Shown: positions 1 through 6,553, numbered from the stretch's first letter. The stretch: DNA of 7,683 nucleotides from an uncultured Gammaproteobacteria bacterium (GCA_903870185.1 CAIQCE010000270.1:1-7683), one strand, 5' to 3'. Made by a program: numbers and translations. Notes: a model not told the origin generated them from the letters alone.

Positions 1-281
1 GCAGCATCAATGCCAAGGGCCAATCCACTAGTGATAATTAATCCCACTTTAGAAAGGGCTTCTGCGAATTCTTCGGCTAGTTTTATTCCAGGTAAGCTGG
101 CTCGTCGGCAACCAACGACGGCTAGCTGGGGTCGATGCAAGATTTCAATATTCCCCTTGGCAAATAATTGAGTAGGAGCATCGGGGATTTGTTTAAGCAA
201 TGCGGGATAGGCAGGATCCCCATACATAATCAAATGATTTTGTGGATTTCCATTCAGCCAATCTTGGATAGAGTCTTGCAT
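1..281 (-). CDS. dprA: DNA-processing protein DprA (Smf), 5' part only, N-terminal domain missing
   Basis: The 93 visible residues match the start of the Rossmann-like DprA core. They read YPALLKQIPDAPTQLF, then a PQLAVVGCRRAS strand-loop and SGLALGIDAA, which are the nucleotide/DNA-binding signatures of the family. DprA loads RecA onto incoming single-stranded DNA during natural transformation, in the cytoplasm. The gene runs off the left edge. Its first ATG (281-279) lies only about 20 residues before the YP motif, whereas most gammaproteobacterial DprA proteins carry another 60-80 residues (a SAM-like domain). An in-frame TAA (287-285) sits two codons upstream, and def begins at 353 on the other strand, so no room is left for that domain. 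No Shine-Dalgarno sequence precedes the ATG. The usual GSR motif reads GCR. The gene could be a naturally short DprA or one decayed at its 5' end. Confidence 0.85.
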   Translation of the reverse strand, partial: MQDSIQDWLNGNPQNHLIMYGDPAYPALLKQIPDAPTQLFAKGNIEILHRPQLAVVGCRRASLPGIKLAEEFAEALSKVGLIITSGLALGIDA

Positions 282-304
282 AAATTAAAAGATAATGGTT
301 TTAT
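276..304 (+). promoter_or_regulatory. possible def promoter
   Basis: TTGCAT (276-281), a 17-bp spacer and TTTTAT (299-304) give a plausible sigma-70 promoter that would start transcription about 40 bases before def. It overlaps the dprA start on the other strand. The -10 matches the consensus at only 4 of 6 positions, so this is a weak call. Confidence 0.25.
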
Positions 305-352
305 CCATTTCTAGCACCCCGTAATTTTTGCAGAAAAATGCAGGAGAGGTAA

Positions 353-865
353 ATGGCTATATTAGAAGTGTTGCAGTACCCGGATAAACGCCTTCGTTTG
401 GTAGCAGAGCCTGTGAAGGATTTTGGTCCTGCAACCCAAAAAATCGTCGATGATATGTTTGATACTTTATATGCTTCTGAAAACACAGGAGGCTATGCAG
501 CCATTCAGATGAATATTCAGCATCGAATCATCGTGATTGATTATTCTTTTGAAAAAAACAAACCACTTTGTGTCATCAATCCTGAGTTTTTAGAAAAGCG
601 TGGGGAAGTTTATGAGACAGAAGGTTGCCTTTCAGTGCCAGGCGATACTTACTGTAAAGTTAAAAGAGCGGAATGGGTAAAAGTTCGATATCAAGATCGA
701 CACGGTGAGTGGAAAATGGTGGATACAGATGGCTATCTTTCTCGATGTTTGCAACATGAAACCGATCATCTCAATGGGATTTTATTCATCGATTATCTGT
801 CACCTTTCAAACGCCGTCGCATCGATAAACGATTAGAAAAATTACGAGAACGGATGTCAGTTTAG
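353..865 (+). CDS. def: peptide deformylase
   Basis: This 170-residue cytoplasmic metalloenzyme removes the formyl group from the initiator methionine of new proteins, and is the counterpart of Fmt encoded at the other end of the window. Length and sequence closely follow E. coli Def. Motif II EGCLS (90-94) supplies the metal-binding Cys92, and motif III QHETDH (134-139) supplies His135, catalytic Glu136 and His139. The end DYLSPFKRRRI is typical of the gammaproteobacterial type. Motif I departs from the usual GxGLAAxQ: it reads TGGYAAIQ (45-52), keeping the second glycine and the catalytic glutamine but changing the first glycine and the leucine, with one extra residue just before it. The arginine that follows motif II in E. 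coli is also absent (GDTYCKVKR). The start is secure: AGGAG (342-346) lies 6 bases before the ATG. All catalytic residues are present, so an active enzyme is expected. Confidence 0.96.
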   Translation: MAILEVLQYPDKRLRLVAEPVKDFGPATQKIVDDMFDTLYASENTGGYAAIQMNIQHRIIVIDYSFEKNKPLCVINPEFLEKRGEVYETEGCLSVPGDTYCKVKRAEWVKVRYQDRHGEWKMVDTDGYLSRCLQHETDHLNGILFIDYLSPFKRRRIDKRLEKLRERMSV

Positions 866-868
866 GTC

Positions 869-987
869 AATTACCACGCCGTCGTCCCGCGACTTGTTCG
901 CGGGATCCAGATCTTTTTGCATTCTATTTAGACTCTCCTGGATCCTCTGGTCAAGCCAGAGGACGACGGAAGTTTTTGTGGTGAATT
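869..987. repeat. compound palindromic element, MITE/REPIN-like
   Basis: Arms CCGTCGTCC (879-887) and GGACGACGG (961-969) pair with each other. Inside are two separate perfect 8-bp hairpins: TCCCGCGA/TCGCGGGA (885-905) and TCCTCTGG/CCAGAGGA (943-963). Between these, GGATCCAG (903-910) pairs with CTGGATCC (938-945). The whole could fold as a cloverleaf or cruciform. Farther out, AATTACCAC (869-877) faces GTGGTGAATT (978-987), so the terminal inverted repeats probably reach about 869 and 987. The element starts just after the def stop and covers the last codons of the GH65 gene. No target-site duplication is evident. Similar nested palindromes are known as interspersed repeats in intracellular bacteria, but I cannot name the family. 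Confidence 0.85.
885..918 (+). terminator. possible def terminator formed by the repeat
   Basis: The perfect G+C-rich hairpin TCCCGCGA/TCGCGGGA (885-905) is followed, after 8 bases, by TTTTT (914-918). The gap between stem and T-run is longer than in a standard intrinsic terminator. Its place 20 bases past the def stop, between convergent genes, makes a terminator role plausible. Confidence 0.3.
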
Positions 988-3113
988 AGCAACGTTCCTG
1001 CCATTAGACCTAAATGAATGCCTTCTCGAGTGGTGCCTTGCTGAGTATCGGCATAATCTGCCAGTAATGCTTCTGAATGTAATGAATCAGCTTTCTTGGG
1101 ATCAAATCCCCTAAGAGCAGCCGAATAAACCATTTTACTTAGGGTTGAGCCATGTGAGCAGCGCTCTAGATAATAGTAAATGGTATTCCTGATAAGCTGA
1201 TCGGTGAGATTAATTCCTAAATGCTTAAATAGTTTTTTTAATTCGAGTTTTGGAACAAGGTAAAAAAGCATCACCACATCAGCTTGTTTTGAAACCTTGT
1301 AATTATCAGTGCTGTCGTTTTCAGATTTTAATATTCTATCTAATCGTTCGATATTTCCATATTTCCTTCTGTATTTTTCCCAGTCTAGTTCTTTGAGTAA
1401 CTCATAATCTTGAAATTGACTAATAACGCCGTCGTGAAAAGGAATAAATATTTTTCGAATAATCACTTTCCATTTTGAAATTTCAGTTTTAGATAAATTA
1501 AAAGAAGCCAGCTCTGAGTTGGATAAAAGCCCAACCATTTCCAAAGTTTTAGTAATAACCCAGGCTGTCATTATATTAGTGTAAGCGTTATTGTGGACGC
1601 CCATTTTATTTCCGCTGGGATATTTTTCATGATATTCATCAGGACCCATCACATTTTTAATTTCATAAAGACCCATGTTTTTATTAAATAAACATAAACT
1701 AACTAAGAATCGAGTAATTTCAATTAACATGATAGCGCCGTATGATACTAAGAAAGCACGATCAGAGGTGGTTTGATAGTAATGCCAGATATTATAAGCA
1801 ATCGCGCAATTCACATGGCGTTGTAGATAGCTGTGATCCTGGTCCCAAGCTTTTGTATTGGGATTAAGGTGCCAAGCTTGGCTGACTTCATTTCCATTGC
1901 TGGCACTTTGCCAGGGATACATGGCACCTTTGAAGCCAGAGTTATGAGCTAATTCACGTGCTTTATTTAAACGCCTGTATCGGTAAAGCAATAGAGATCG
2001 AGTTATTTCGGGGAATTTAAGTGTTAAGTAAGGGAGGATAAAAATTTCATCCCAAAAAACATGCCCTCTATAGGCCTCTCCATGGAGCCCTCGAGCAGGA
2101 GTTCCGTAATCAAGTCCAATACTATGAGGAGAGACTGTTTGTAATAAATGAAAAAAATGTAATCTTAAGATTCTCAGTTCATTGTGGTCTGAGTTATTAG
2201 ATATAAGCTCAGATTGATTCCATAAATCAGCCCAAGATTTTTTATGTTTTATATATAGCTTAGTAAAACTTTCAGAATTTATAGCTGAATCGATCGCTGA
2301 ATTTCTCGGGCATTTGACAGCAAAATCCTTGGAGTTGTAAGCAGAGATGATTTTTTCAAGGCTTAATGTTTGTCCTTTTTTAACTGAAACTTGATAACGA
2401 TATGCGATAGATTTATTAGGGCGTGATTTTTGAATGGGAGGGCTGATGGGTTTTTTATTAAGAAAAATGGAGTGTTTGATAGCAATGTAAATTTGTATAT
2501 CAGAGTGGCTAGTTTTTGAGGATAAATATAAAAGATTATCCGGAAAAAATTTTCGCTCTATTAAAACCAAATGTTGATTATTGAGTTCTTGATAGCGAGG
2601 AACTCCAGTGTTTTTTATATTGCCGTCAATGCCTGATATGAGAGTGAATTCTCCCGACCAATTCAAAGGTTTAAGTGTGAATTTAACAGCAGCCAAATGA
2701 GGGTTATTCATGCTGACAATGCGCTTGGATTTAATTAAAGTTTTTAATCCCTTTGAATCGCAAAATAGAGTTTTCCTTTCAACACATCCTGTATAAAGAT
2801 CGAGCTGAAAGTGGGTGGTATTTTTAGATTTAAGAAATCCATTTTTGAGGCCAGTAGGATGGCAGTTAATCATTAAAGAATTGGGGCAGTTCACTAAGTC
2901 TTCATGTTGAATTTTGTGCTTATCAATAAAGCTTTCCAATGGATTATAAACTCCGGCCATATATGTGCCGGGATAATTAGGAAGGCCATCAATTTTTGCT
3001 TCTTCCGTAGCGCCACGAATGGCCAAATATCCATTGCCCAGTGTGCATAGGGTTTCACGGACTCCAATTTTGTGTGTGGAGCTATTATAAAATTTAATAA
3101 TCCAAGGGTTCAT
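951..3113 (-). CDS. GH65 disaccharide phosphorylase (trehalose/kojibiose phosphorylase type), C-terminally truncated
   Basis: The 720-residue product matches glycoside hydrolase family 65, closest in memory to the C-terminal part of mycobacterial Rv2006. The N-terminal beta-rich domain (about 1-270) has VRETLCTLGNGYLAIRGA (18-35) and YPGTYMAGVYN. The (alpha/alpha)6 catalytic domain (about 310-705) has ARGLHGEAYRGHVFWDE (340-356), GPDEYHE with the presumed general acid Glu493, KQADV (609-613), and HGSTLS (654-659) at the expected phosphate site. The family phosphorolyses alpha-linked glucose disaccharides to beta-glucose-1-phosphate; the exact substrate cannot be read here. Homology stops near residue 706 (EGIHLGLMAG). 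Relatives continue for some 75-100 residues as a C-terminal beta-sandwich, but here a palindromic repeat supplies the last residues and the TGA. Activity is therefore uncertain. The ATG overlaps the otsB stop by 4 bp (ATGA) and GGAG lies 11 bases upstream, suggesting translational coupling. Confidence 0.9.
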   Translation of the reverse strand: MNPWIIKFYNSSTHKIGVRETLCTLGNGYLAIRGATEEAKIDGLPNYPGTYMAGVYNPLESFIDKHKIQHEDLVNCPNSLMINCHPTGLKNGFLKSKNTTHFQLDLYTGCVERKTLFCDSKGLKTLIKSKRIVSMNNPHLAAVKFTLKPLNWSGEFTLISGIDGNIKNTGVPRYQELNNQHLVLIERKFFPDNLLYLSSKTSHSDIQIYIAIKHSIFLNKKPISPPIQKSRPNKSIAYRYQVSVKKGQTLSLEKIISAYNSKDFAVKCPRNSAIDSAINSESFTKLYIKHKKSWADLWNQSELISNNSDHNELRILRLHFFHLLQTVSPHSIGLDYGTPARGLHGEAYRGHVFWDEIFILPYLTLKFPEITRSLLLYRYRRLNKARELAHNSGFKGAMYPWQSASNGNEVSQAWHLNPNTKAWDQDHSYLQRHVNCAIAYNIWHYYQTTSDRAFLVSYGAIMLIEITRFLVSLCLFNKNMGLYEIKNVMGPDEYHEKYPSGNKMGVHNNAYTNIMTAWVITKTLEMVGLLSNSELASFNLSKTEISKWKVIIRKIFIPFHDGVISQFQDYELLKELDWEKYRRKYGNIERLDRILKSENDSTDNYKVSKQADVVMLFYLVPKLELKKLFKHLGINLTDQLIRNTIYYYLERCSHGSTLSKMVYSAALRGFDPKKADSLHSEALLADYADTQQGTTREGIHLGLMAGTLLIHHKNFRRPLA

Positions 3114-3898
3114 GGATGCTTGAGCTCCAAGATAGAATTAAGAAATAAGTAAACTTCGTCGCTGTCATTTAAAGAATAGGTGGCTTGCGTTGGTTTGTCA
3201 TAGGGATTTACCAGTATCCCTATCCCCTTGTCCTTGATAGCTAAAAAAGCATCTTCATCCGTAATATCATCTCCTATATAGATAGGAAAAGGATTGGGCT
3301 TTTTTAAGTTGAAATAGTCTAAAAACCAGAGAACTGCTGACCCCTTATTCCAGTGAATGTTGGGAAATATTTCAATCACTTTCTTTCCTTTTCGTGATTT
3401 TAGTTTGGGATTATTTTTAATTTCCAGGTGGGTCTTTTCACCTATAATTGGAATTAAACTAGGTTCTACATTTCTATAATGTATCGATAAAGAAAATTGT
3501 TTATCCTCGATATAGATTCCTGGGATTTCATTTAGAGATTCATTCAGTGAGATGCCTGCTTTCGATATTTCATTTCGGTAAGATTCTCCTATGTTGAATT
3601 GGATAGAAGGACCAGAAAGCTCAAGTCCATGATTTCCAGCATAATAGATCGATGACAATTTAACTTTCGATTTTAGGTCCTTAAGGCCTCTCCCGCTAAT
3701 TACAGCCAGTGGGTAGAGTTGAGATAATCTTCTCAAACAACTTCTCATTTTTGTAGAAAGATAGGCGAGATCTGGATGTTCGACTATTGGGGTAAGGGTT
3801 CCATCGTAGTCCAAGAAAATAGCTAGGTCTTTCTGAATAAGTTTATTAATCAGGGATTTTTCTAATATTCCGAAATCATTATAAATAGGAATTGGCAT
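3110..3898 (-). CDS. otsB: trehalose-6-phosphate phosphatase
   Basis: This HAD-superfamily phosphatase of 262 residues (from the chosen start) converts trehalose-6-phosphate to trehalose in the cytoplasm. All HAD motifs are present: DYDGT (30-34) with the nucleophile and acid Asp, SGR (68-70), the family signature GNHGLE (88-93), Lys185 in NKGSA, and GDDITDED (209-216) for magnesium. The size is normal for OtsB. The frame also allows a TTG start at 3913 (five more residues), but no ribosome-binding site precedes it. The ATG at 3898 has GAGA 9 bases upstream and is preferred. The gene lies 27 bp after the HAD gene and overlaps the GH65 start by 4 bp, so the three are almost certainly one operon. 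No OtsA synthase is nearby, so trehalose-6-phosphate must come from elsewhere in the genome or from uptake. Confidence 0.9.
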   Translation of the reverse strand: MPIPIYNDFGILEKSLINKLIQKDLAIFLDYDGTLTPIVEHPDLAYLSTKMRSCLRRLSQLYPLAVISGRGLKDLKSKVKLSSIYYAGNHGLELSGPSIQFNIGESYRNEISKAGISLNESLNEIPGIYIEDKQFSLSIHYRNVEPSLIPIIGEKTHLEIKNNPKLKSRKGKKVIEIFPNIHWNKGSAVLWFLDYFNLKKPNPFPIYIGDDITDEDAFLAIKDKGIGILVNPYDKPTQATYSLNDSDEVYLFLNSILELKHP

Positions 3899-3925
3899 GG
3901 CGTTTTGTCTCAAGATTAATAATGA

Positions 3926-4684
3926 TCAAGTATCAACATCAAGCCATTTGGCTATTTCATCTAAATTTAAATCCGATAGATCATTGACGACAATATCAGC
4001 TCCATTTTCTTTGTAGATTTTTTCTCCTATATGATTTCTATCAATGCCTATTACCAAGCCAAAACCACCTCTTTTCCCAGCCTGGACGCCTGAAAGGGCA
4101 TCCTCGACCATTAAGCAACTTTCAGGAGGGGAATCTAAAATTTTAGCTGCCTCGAGAAAGATTCCGGGGTGGGGTTTTCCTGGAATGTGTTTTTCACCTA
4201 AAATTTTTCCATCTACGATCGCATCAAATAATTTATACACATCGGCTTTTTTTAAAATGTCTTTGCAGTATCGGCTGGAAGAAATAACGGCAACTTTTTT
4301 GCCTAGTCGGTGTAAAAGATGCACTAAATTTATTGAAGATAGAAATATTTTCGCCCCTTGTTCTTCAATCTTTTTTAAAAAATAATGGTCTTTTTCATCT
4401 CCTATTAATTTGATCAGTTTTATTTGATCGGATTTATCAAGAGGCCATAAATTACGTGATTTCAAAAATGTTTTTATGCCATCATCTCGCATGATGCCAT
4501 CGACATATTTCAGATAATCGTTTTTAGAAAAGGGTTCAAATTCGATAATATCAGGATTTTTTTTCAAGAATTCATCGAATATTTCTTTCCAGCTTAAAAA
4601 GTGCAACTCGGCTGTATCAGTGATGACACCGTCCATGTCGAAAATTGCGGCTTTAAATTTTGGGGCGTTGGAGTGAGCTGGCAT
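3926..4684 (-). CDS. beta-phosphoglucomutase-like HAD-IA protein
   Basis: The 252-residue protein begins FDMDGVITDTAELHFLSWK, nearly the same as Lactococcus beta-phosphoglucomutase, with nucleophile Asp16 and acid/base Asp18. A helical cap follows, with YVDGIMRDDG (60-69), the sugar-phosphate recognition loop of this group. Then come the motif II serines (135-137), Lys170 in GKPHPG, and VEDALSG (193-199) with metal ligands Glu194/Asp195. The family turns beta-glucose-1-phosphate into glucose-6-phosphate, which is what a GH65 phosphorylase two genes downstream would release. A simple sugar-phosphate phosphatase is the main alternative, since the HAD fold alone does not settle mutase against phosphatase. 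The start has a strong site, GGGAGAG, 6-8 bases before the ATG. It is first in the trio and matches the N-terminal domain of fused Rv2006-type proteins. Confidence 0.88.
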   Translation of the reverse strand: MPAHSNAPKFKAAIFDMDGVITDTAELHFLSWKEIFDEFLKKNPDIIEFEPFSKNDYLKYVDGIMRDDGIKTFLKSRNLWPLDKSDQIKLIKLIGDEKDHYFLKKIEEQGAKIFLSSINLVHLLHRLGKKVAVISSSRYCKDILKKADVYKLFDAIVDGKILGEKHIPGKPHPGIFLEAAKILDSPPESCLMVEDALSGVQAGKRGGFGLVIGIDRNHIGEKIYKENGADIVVNDLSDLNLDEIAKWLDVDT

Positions 4685-4763
4685 CGTCTTCTCTCCCGGT
4701 GATTGTAAATAAGAATATATTTTGATTGTTTCAAGGGAATAAAAAAACAGAAGTTACTACTTC

Positions 4764-4792
4764 AACCTACCTAAAAATAAGGATGGTGTCAA
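4764..4792 (-). promoter_or_regulatory. promoter of the HAD-otsB-GH65 operon
   Basis: On the minus strand a perfect TTGACA (4792-4787) is followed by a 17-bp spacer and TAGGTT (4769-4764), a 3 of 6 match to the -10 box. It lies in the 183-bp gap upstream of the HAD gene and would give a leader of about 70 bases. The strong -35 and ideal spacing carry the call. Confidence 0.5.
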
Positions 4793-4805
4793 TTTTATAG
4801 TTGAC
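4788..4805. promoter_or_regulatory. small palindrome over the -35 box, possible operator
   Basis: GTCAATTTTATAGTTGAC has 5-bp inverted arms (GTCAA/TTGAC) around an 8-bp A+T-rich centre. One arm is part of the -35 TTGACA, so a bound repressor would block the promoter. Short arms in A+T-rich DNA can arise by chance. Confidence 0.3.
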
Positions 4806-4867
4806 GTAATTTTTTTATTGGGTTATGTTGAAATTGTTCTAAATTCTTTTTTTGCGGGTGTTTAATT

Positions 4868-5866
4868 TCATTGAGAAGAAATCTTTGTTGCACACTCTTT
4901 CCCTTTTAGAAAACAAACTATATTGGCAACGGTAGTTTGTGCAATATTCTTGAGGGCTTCATCGGTAAAGAATGCTTGGTGCCCTGTTATGATTACATTG
5001 GGAAAAGTCAGTAATCGAAGAAAATTGTCATCTTGAATGATATTAGATGATAGGTCTTGAAAAAATAAATTTTCCTCTTCTTCATATACATCTAAGCCCA
5101 AATATCCAATTTTCCTGGATTTCAATCCATCAATAATGGCTTTGGTGTCAATAAGGCCTCCTCTTCCGGTATTAATTAGCATAACATTATTTCTCATTTG
5201 TTCTATCGAGTCTGCGTTAATGAGGTGATGGGAATTTTCATTCAGTGGGCAGTGAAGGCTAATAATATCGGATTCATTATAAAGTCTTTTTAAATTAGTG
5301 TATTCGACTCCAATGGATTGGCAGACTTCATTGGGAGCGGGATCGAAGGCCAATAATTTGCACCCAAATCCCAGCATGATTTTGCAAAAGATGCTGCCGA
5401 TTTTTCCTGTTCCAATCACACCTACTGTTCTTCCGTTTAAATCGAACCCTAATAGGCCGTCTAATAAAAAATTATGCTCAGTTGTGCGCAAAAAGGCTTT
5501 ATGAATTTTTCGATTTAAGCTGAGTATTAAGCCCACTGCAAATTCGGCTACGGCATAAGGTGAATATTCGGGCACCCTGAGTACAACCAAGCCGAGCTGA
5601 TCTGCTGCTTTAATATCCACATGATTAAAGCCTGCTGAACGTAAGGCAATTAACTTTGTTCCTCCCTCTTTTAGCATCTTCAGAACGGAATGATCTAAAT
5701 GATCAGTTACAAAGCAACTAATGATACTAAAGCCCTTTGCCAAGGTGACTGAATCTGAATTAAGTCGAGTATCAAAATAACTTAATTTAAGCGGAGTATT
5801 TTGAATGGCTGATTCAAGGTAGGGCTTTTCAAAATTGTGTGCGCTAAAGATGGCTATTTTTTTCAT
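4868..5866 (-). CDS. ldhA: fermentative D-lactate dehydrogenase
   Basis: This cytoplasmic enzyme of the D-2-hydroxyacid dehydrogenase family reduces pyruvate to D-lactate with NADH. The 332-residue protein aligns almost without gaps to E. coli LdhA (329 residues), so the catalytic positions share numbers: Arg235 in NTGRGGLID, Glu264 in DVYEEEENLFF, and His296 in TGHQAF. The NAD-binding GTGKIG is at 152-157, and ALRSAGFNHVD (74-84) and RVPEYSPYAVAEFA (97-110) are also LdhA-like. The start is supported by GAGGG 6 bases before the ATG. The membrane-protein gene upstream ends 33 bp away on the same strand, so the two may be co-transcribed. The sugar-phosphate trio downstream has its own promoter. 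No clear intrinsic terminator follows the stop. A different 2-hydroxyacid substrate is possible but less likely given the whole-length match. Confidence 0.93.
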   Translation of the reverse strand: MKKIAIFSAHNFEKPYLESAIQNTPLKLSYFDTRLNSDSVTLAKGFSIISCFVTDHLDHSVLKMLKEGGTKLIALRSAGFNHVDIKAADQLGLVVLRVPEYSPYAVAEFAVGLILSLNRKIHKAFLRTTEHNFLLDGLLGFDLNGRTVGVIGTGKIGSIFCKIMLGFGCKLLAFDPAPNEVCQSIGVEYTNLKRLYNESDIISLHCPLNENSHHLINADSIEQMRNNVMLINTGRGGLIDTKAIIDGLKSRKIGYLGLDVYEEEENLFFQDLSSNIIQDDNFLRLLTFPNVIITGHQAFFTDEALKNIAQTTVANIVCFLKGKECATKISSQ

Positions 5867-5899
5867 AGATAGCCCTCGAAGTTTTTATTTAACAATTTT

Positions 5900-6532
5900 C
5901 TAAATAGCCTGATTATTTTGTATGGCTTTAGGTGGAACGCTATCCGTTGATTTAAAGCTAACACTAGCGACGTGATAACCATAACCGATGATCAAGGCGA
6001 TCACTATAGAAACTCCAGCTCCTAAGAAACGACAGTTTTTGGAAGACCATCCTGATTTTAAATCTTTCAAGTAATAATAAAAAACCAAGGAGCAGACTAA
6101 AAATAAAGATAAAACTTTTAAAAGAAATTTTGTGCCAAGGTCTCCATTGAGGAAATTAAAAATTAACACGCTGAGGTCGATTAACATAGTCAGTGTCGCT
6201 AAAAACAAGGTTAAATAAATCATCCATGATCGAATGCGAATGGCGTTAAGCTCGGGTGTTAGATTGCACCAGGTTCGGAATTTCACAATCGTCCAAAGAT
6301 AAACGGGAAAATTAACAATCAGTAGTGCTAAATTATAACGAATAATGCCAGTAGGGTTGAAGAAAAAGGGATTATTTTCGTTGTTGAAGGTGAGATTGAG
6401 ATATTGAAATAAGAGGCATATGGTGCTAGCAACGCTAAAATACAAGGTAATAATAGAAAGCAATTGCATAAAGACTTCACGTGGGGTGCTTTGGGCCGTC
6501 ACTAGCGTTTCCTCTCTAATAGGTTTTCTCAT
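5900..6532 (-). CDS. DUF5671-type multi-pass membrane protein
   Basis: The 210-residue product has about five hydrophobic helices, near residues 21-44, 65-84, 101-127, 134-155 and 168-190, joined by short charged loops, with a polar 20-residue C-terminal tail. The stretch PREVFMQLLSIITLYFSV followed by LLFQYLNL, and later IRYNLALLIVNFPVYLW, fits my memory of DUF5671, an inner-membrane family with no known function. The start is not certain. The ATG at 6532 has AGGGG only 2-3 bases upstream, which is too close for normal use. A GTG at 6502 (residue 11) has AGAGAGGA at a normal distance and would give a 200-residue protein. The helices are unaffected either way. It is divergent from fmt and 33 bp upstream of ldhA; nothing in it shows a link to lactate. 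Confidence 0.75.
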   Translation of the reverse strand: MRKPIREETLVTAQSTPREVFMQLLSIITLYFSVASTICLLFQYLNLTFNNENNPFFFNPTGIIRYNLALLIVNFPVYLWTIVKFRTWCNLTPELNAIRIRSWMIYLTLFLATLTMLIDLSVLIFNFLNGDLGTKFLLKVLSLFLVCSLVFYYYLKDLKSGWSSKNCRFLGAGVSIVIALIIGYGYHVASVSFKSTDSVPPKAIQNNQAI

Positions 6533-6540
6533 TTCCCCTA

Positions 6541-6553
6541 GGCTATCATAGCC
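6541..6553. promoter_or_regulatory. perfect 13-bp palindrome in the divergent ldhA-side/fmt gap
   Basis: GGCTATCATAGCC has 6-bp arms around one central base and lies in the 75-bp gap between the membrane-protein gene and fmt. On the minus strand it contains TATGAT (6550-6545), a 5 of 6 match to a -10 box, but no convincing -35 is placed before it. It could be an operator, or a promoter core whose transcript would begin about at the annotated ATG. Confidence 0.35.

Noticed and set aside
301..486. Minus-strand open frame of 61 codons overlapping the start of def
   Set aside because: It is antisense to the conserved def N-terminus and resembles no family I know.
869..987. The cloverleaf-like repeat as a tRNA gene
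   Set aside because: The stems have the wrong lengths, and there is no T-loop motif, anticodon-arm pattern or CCA end; it reads as a palindromic repeat.
3899..3913. TTG start that would lengthen otsB by five residues
   Set aside because: No ribosome-binding site precedes it, while the ATG at 3898 has one at normal distance; it cannot be fully excluded.
4044..4385. Plus-strand open frame of 113 codons inside the HAD gene
   Set aside because: It is antisense to conserved HAD motifs III and IV; a mirror of real coding sequence.
5298..5504. Plus-strand open frame of 68 codons inside ldhA
   Set aside because: It is antisense to the NAD-binding region of a clear ldhA, with no recognisable domain.
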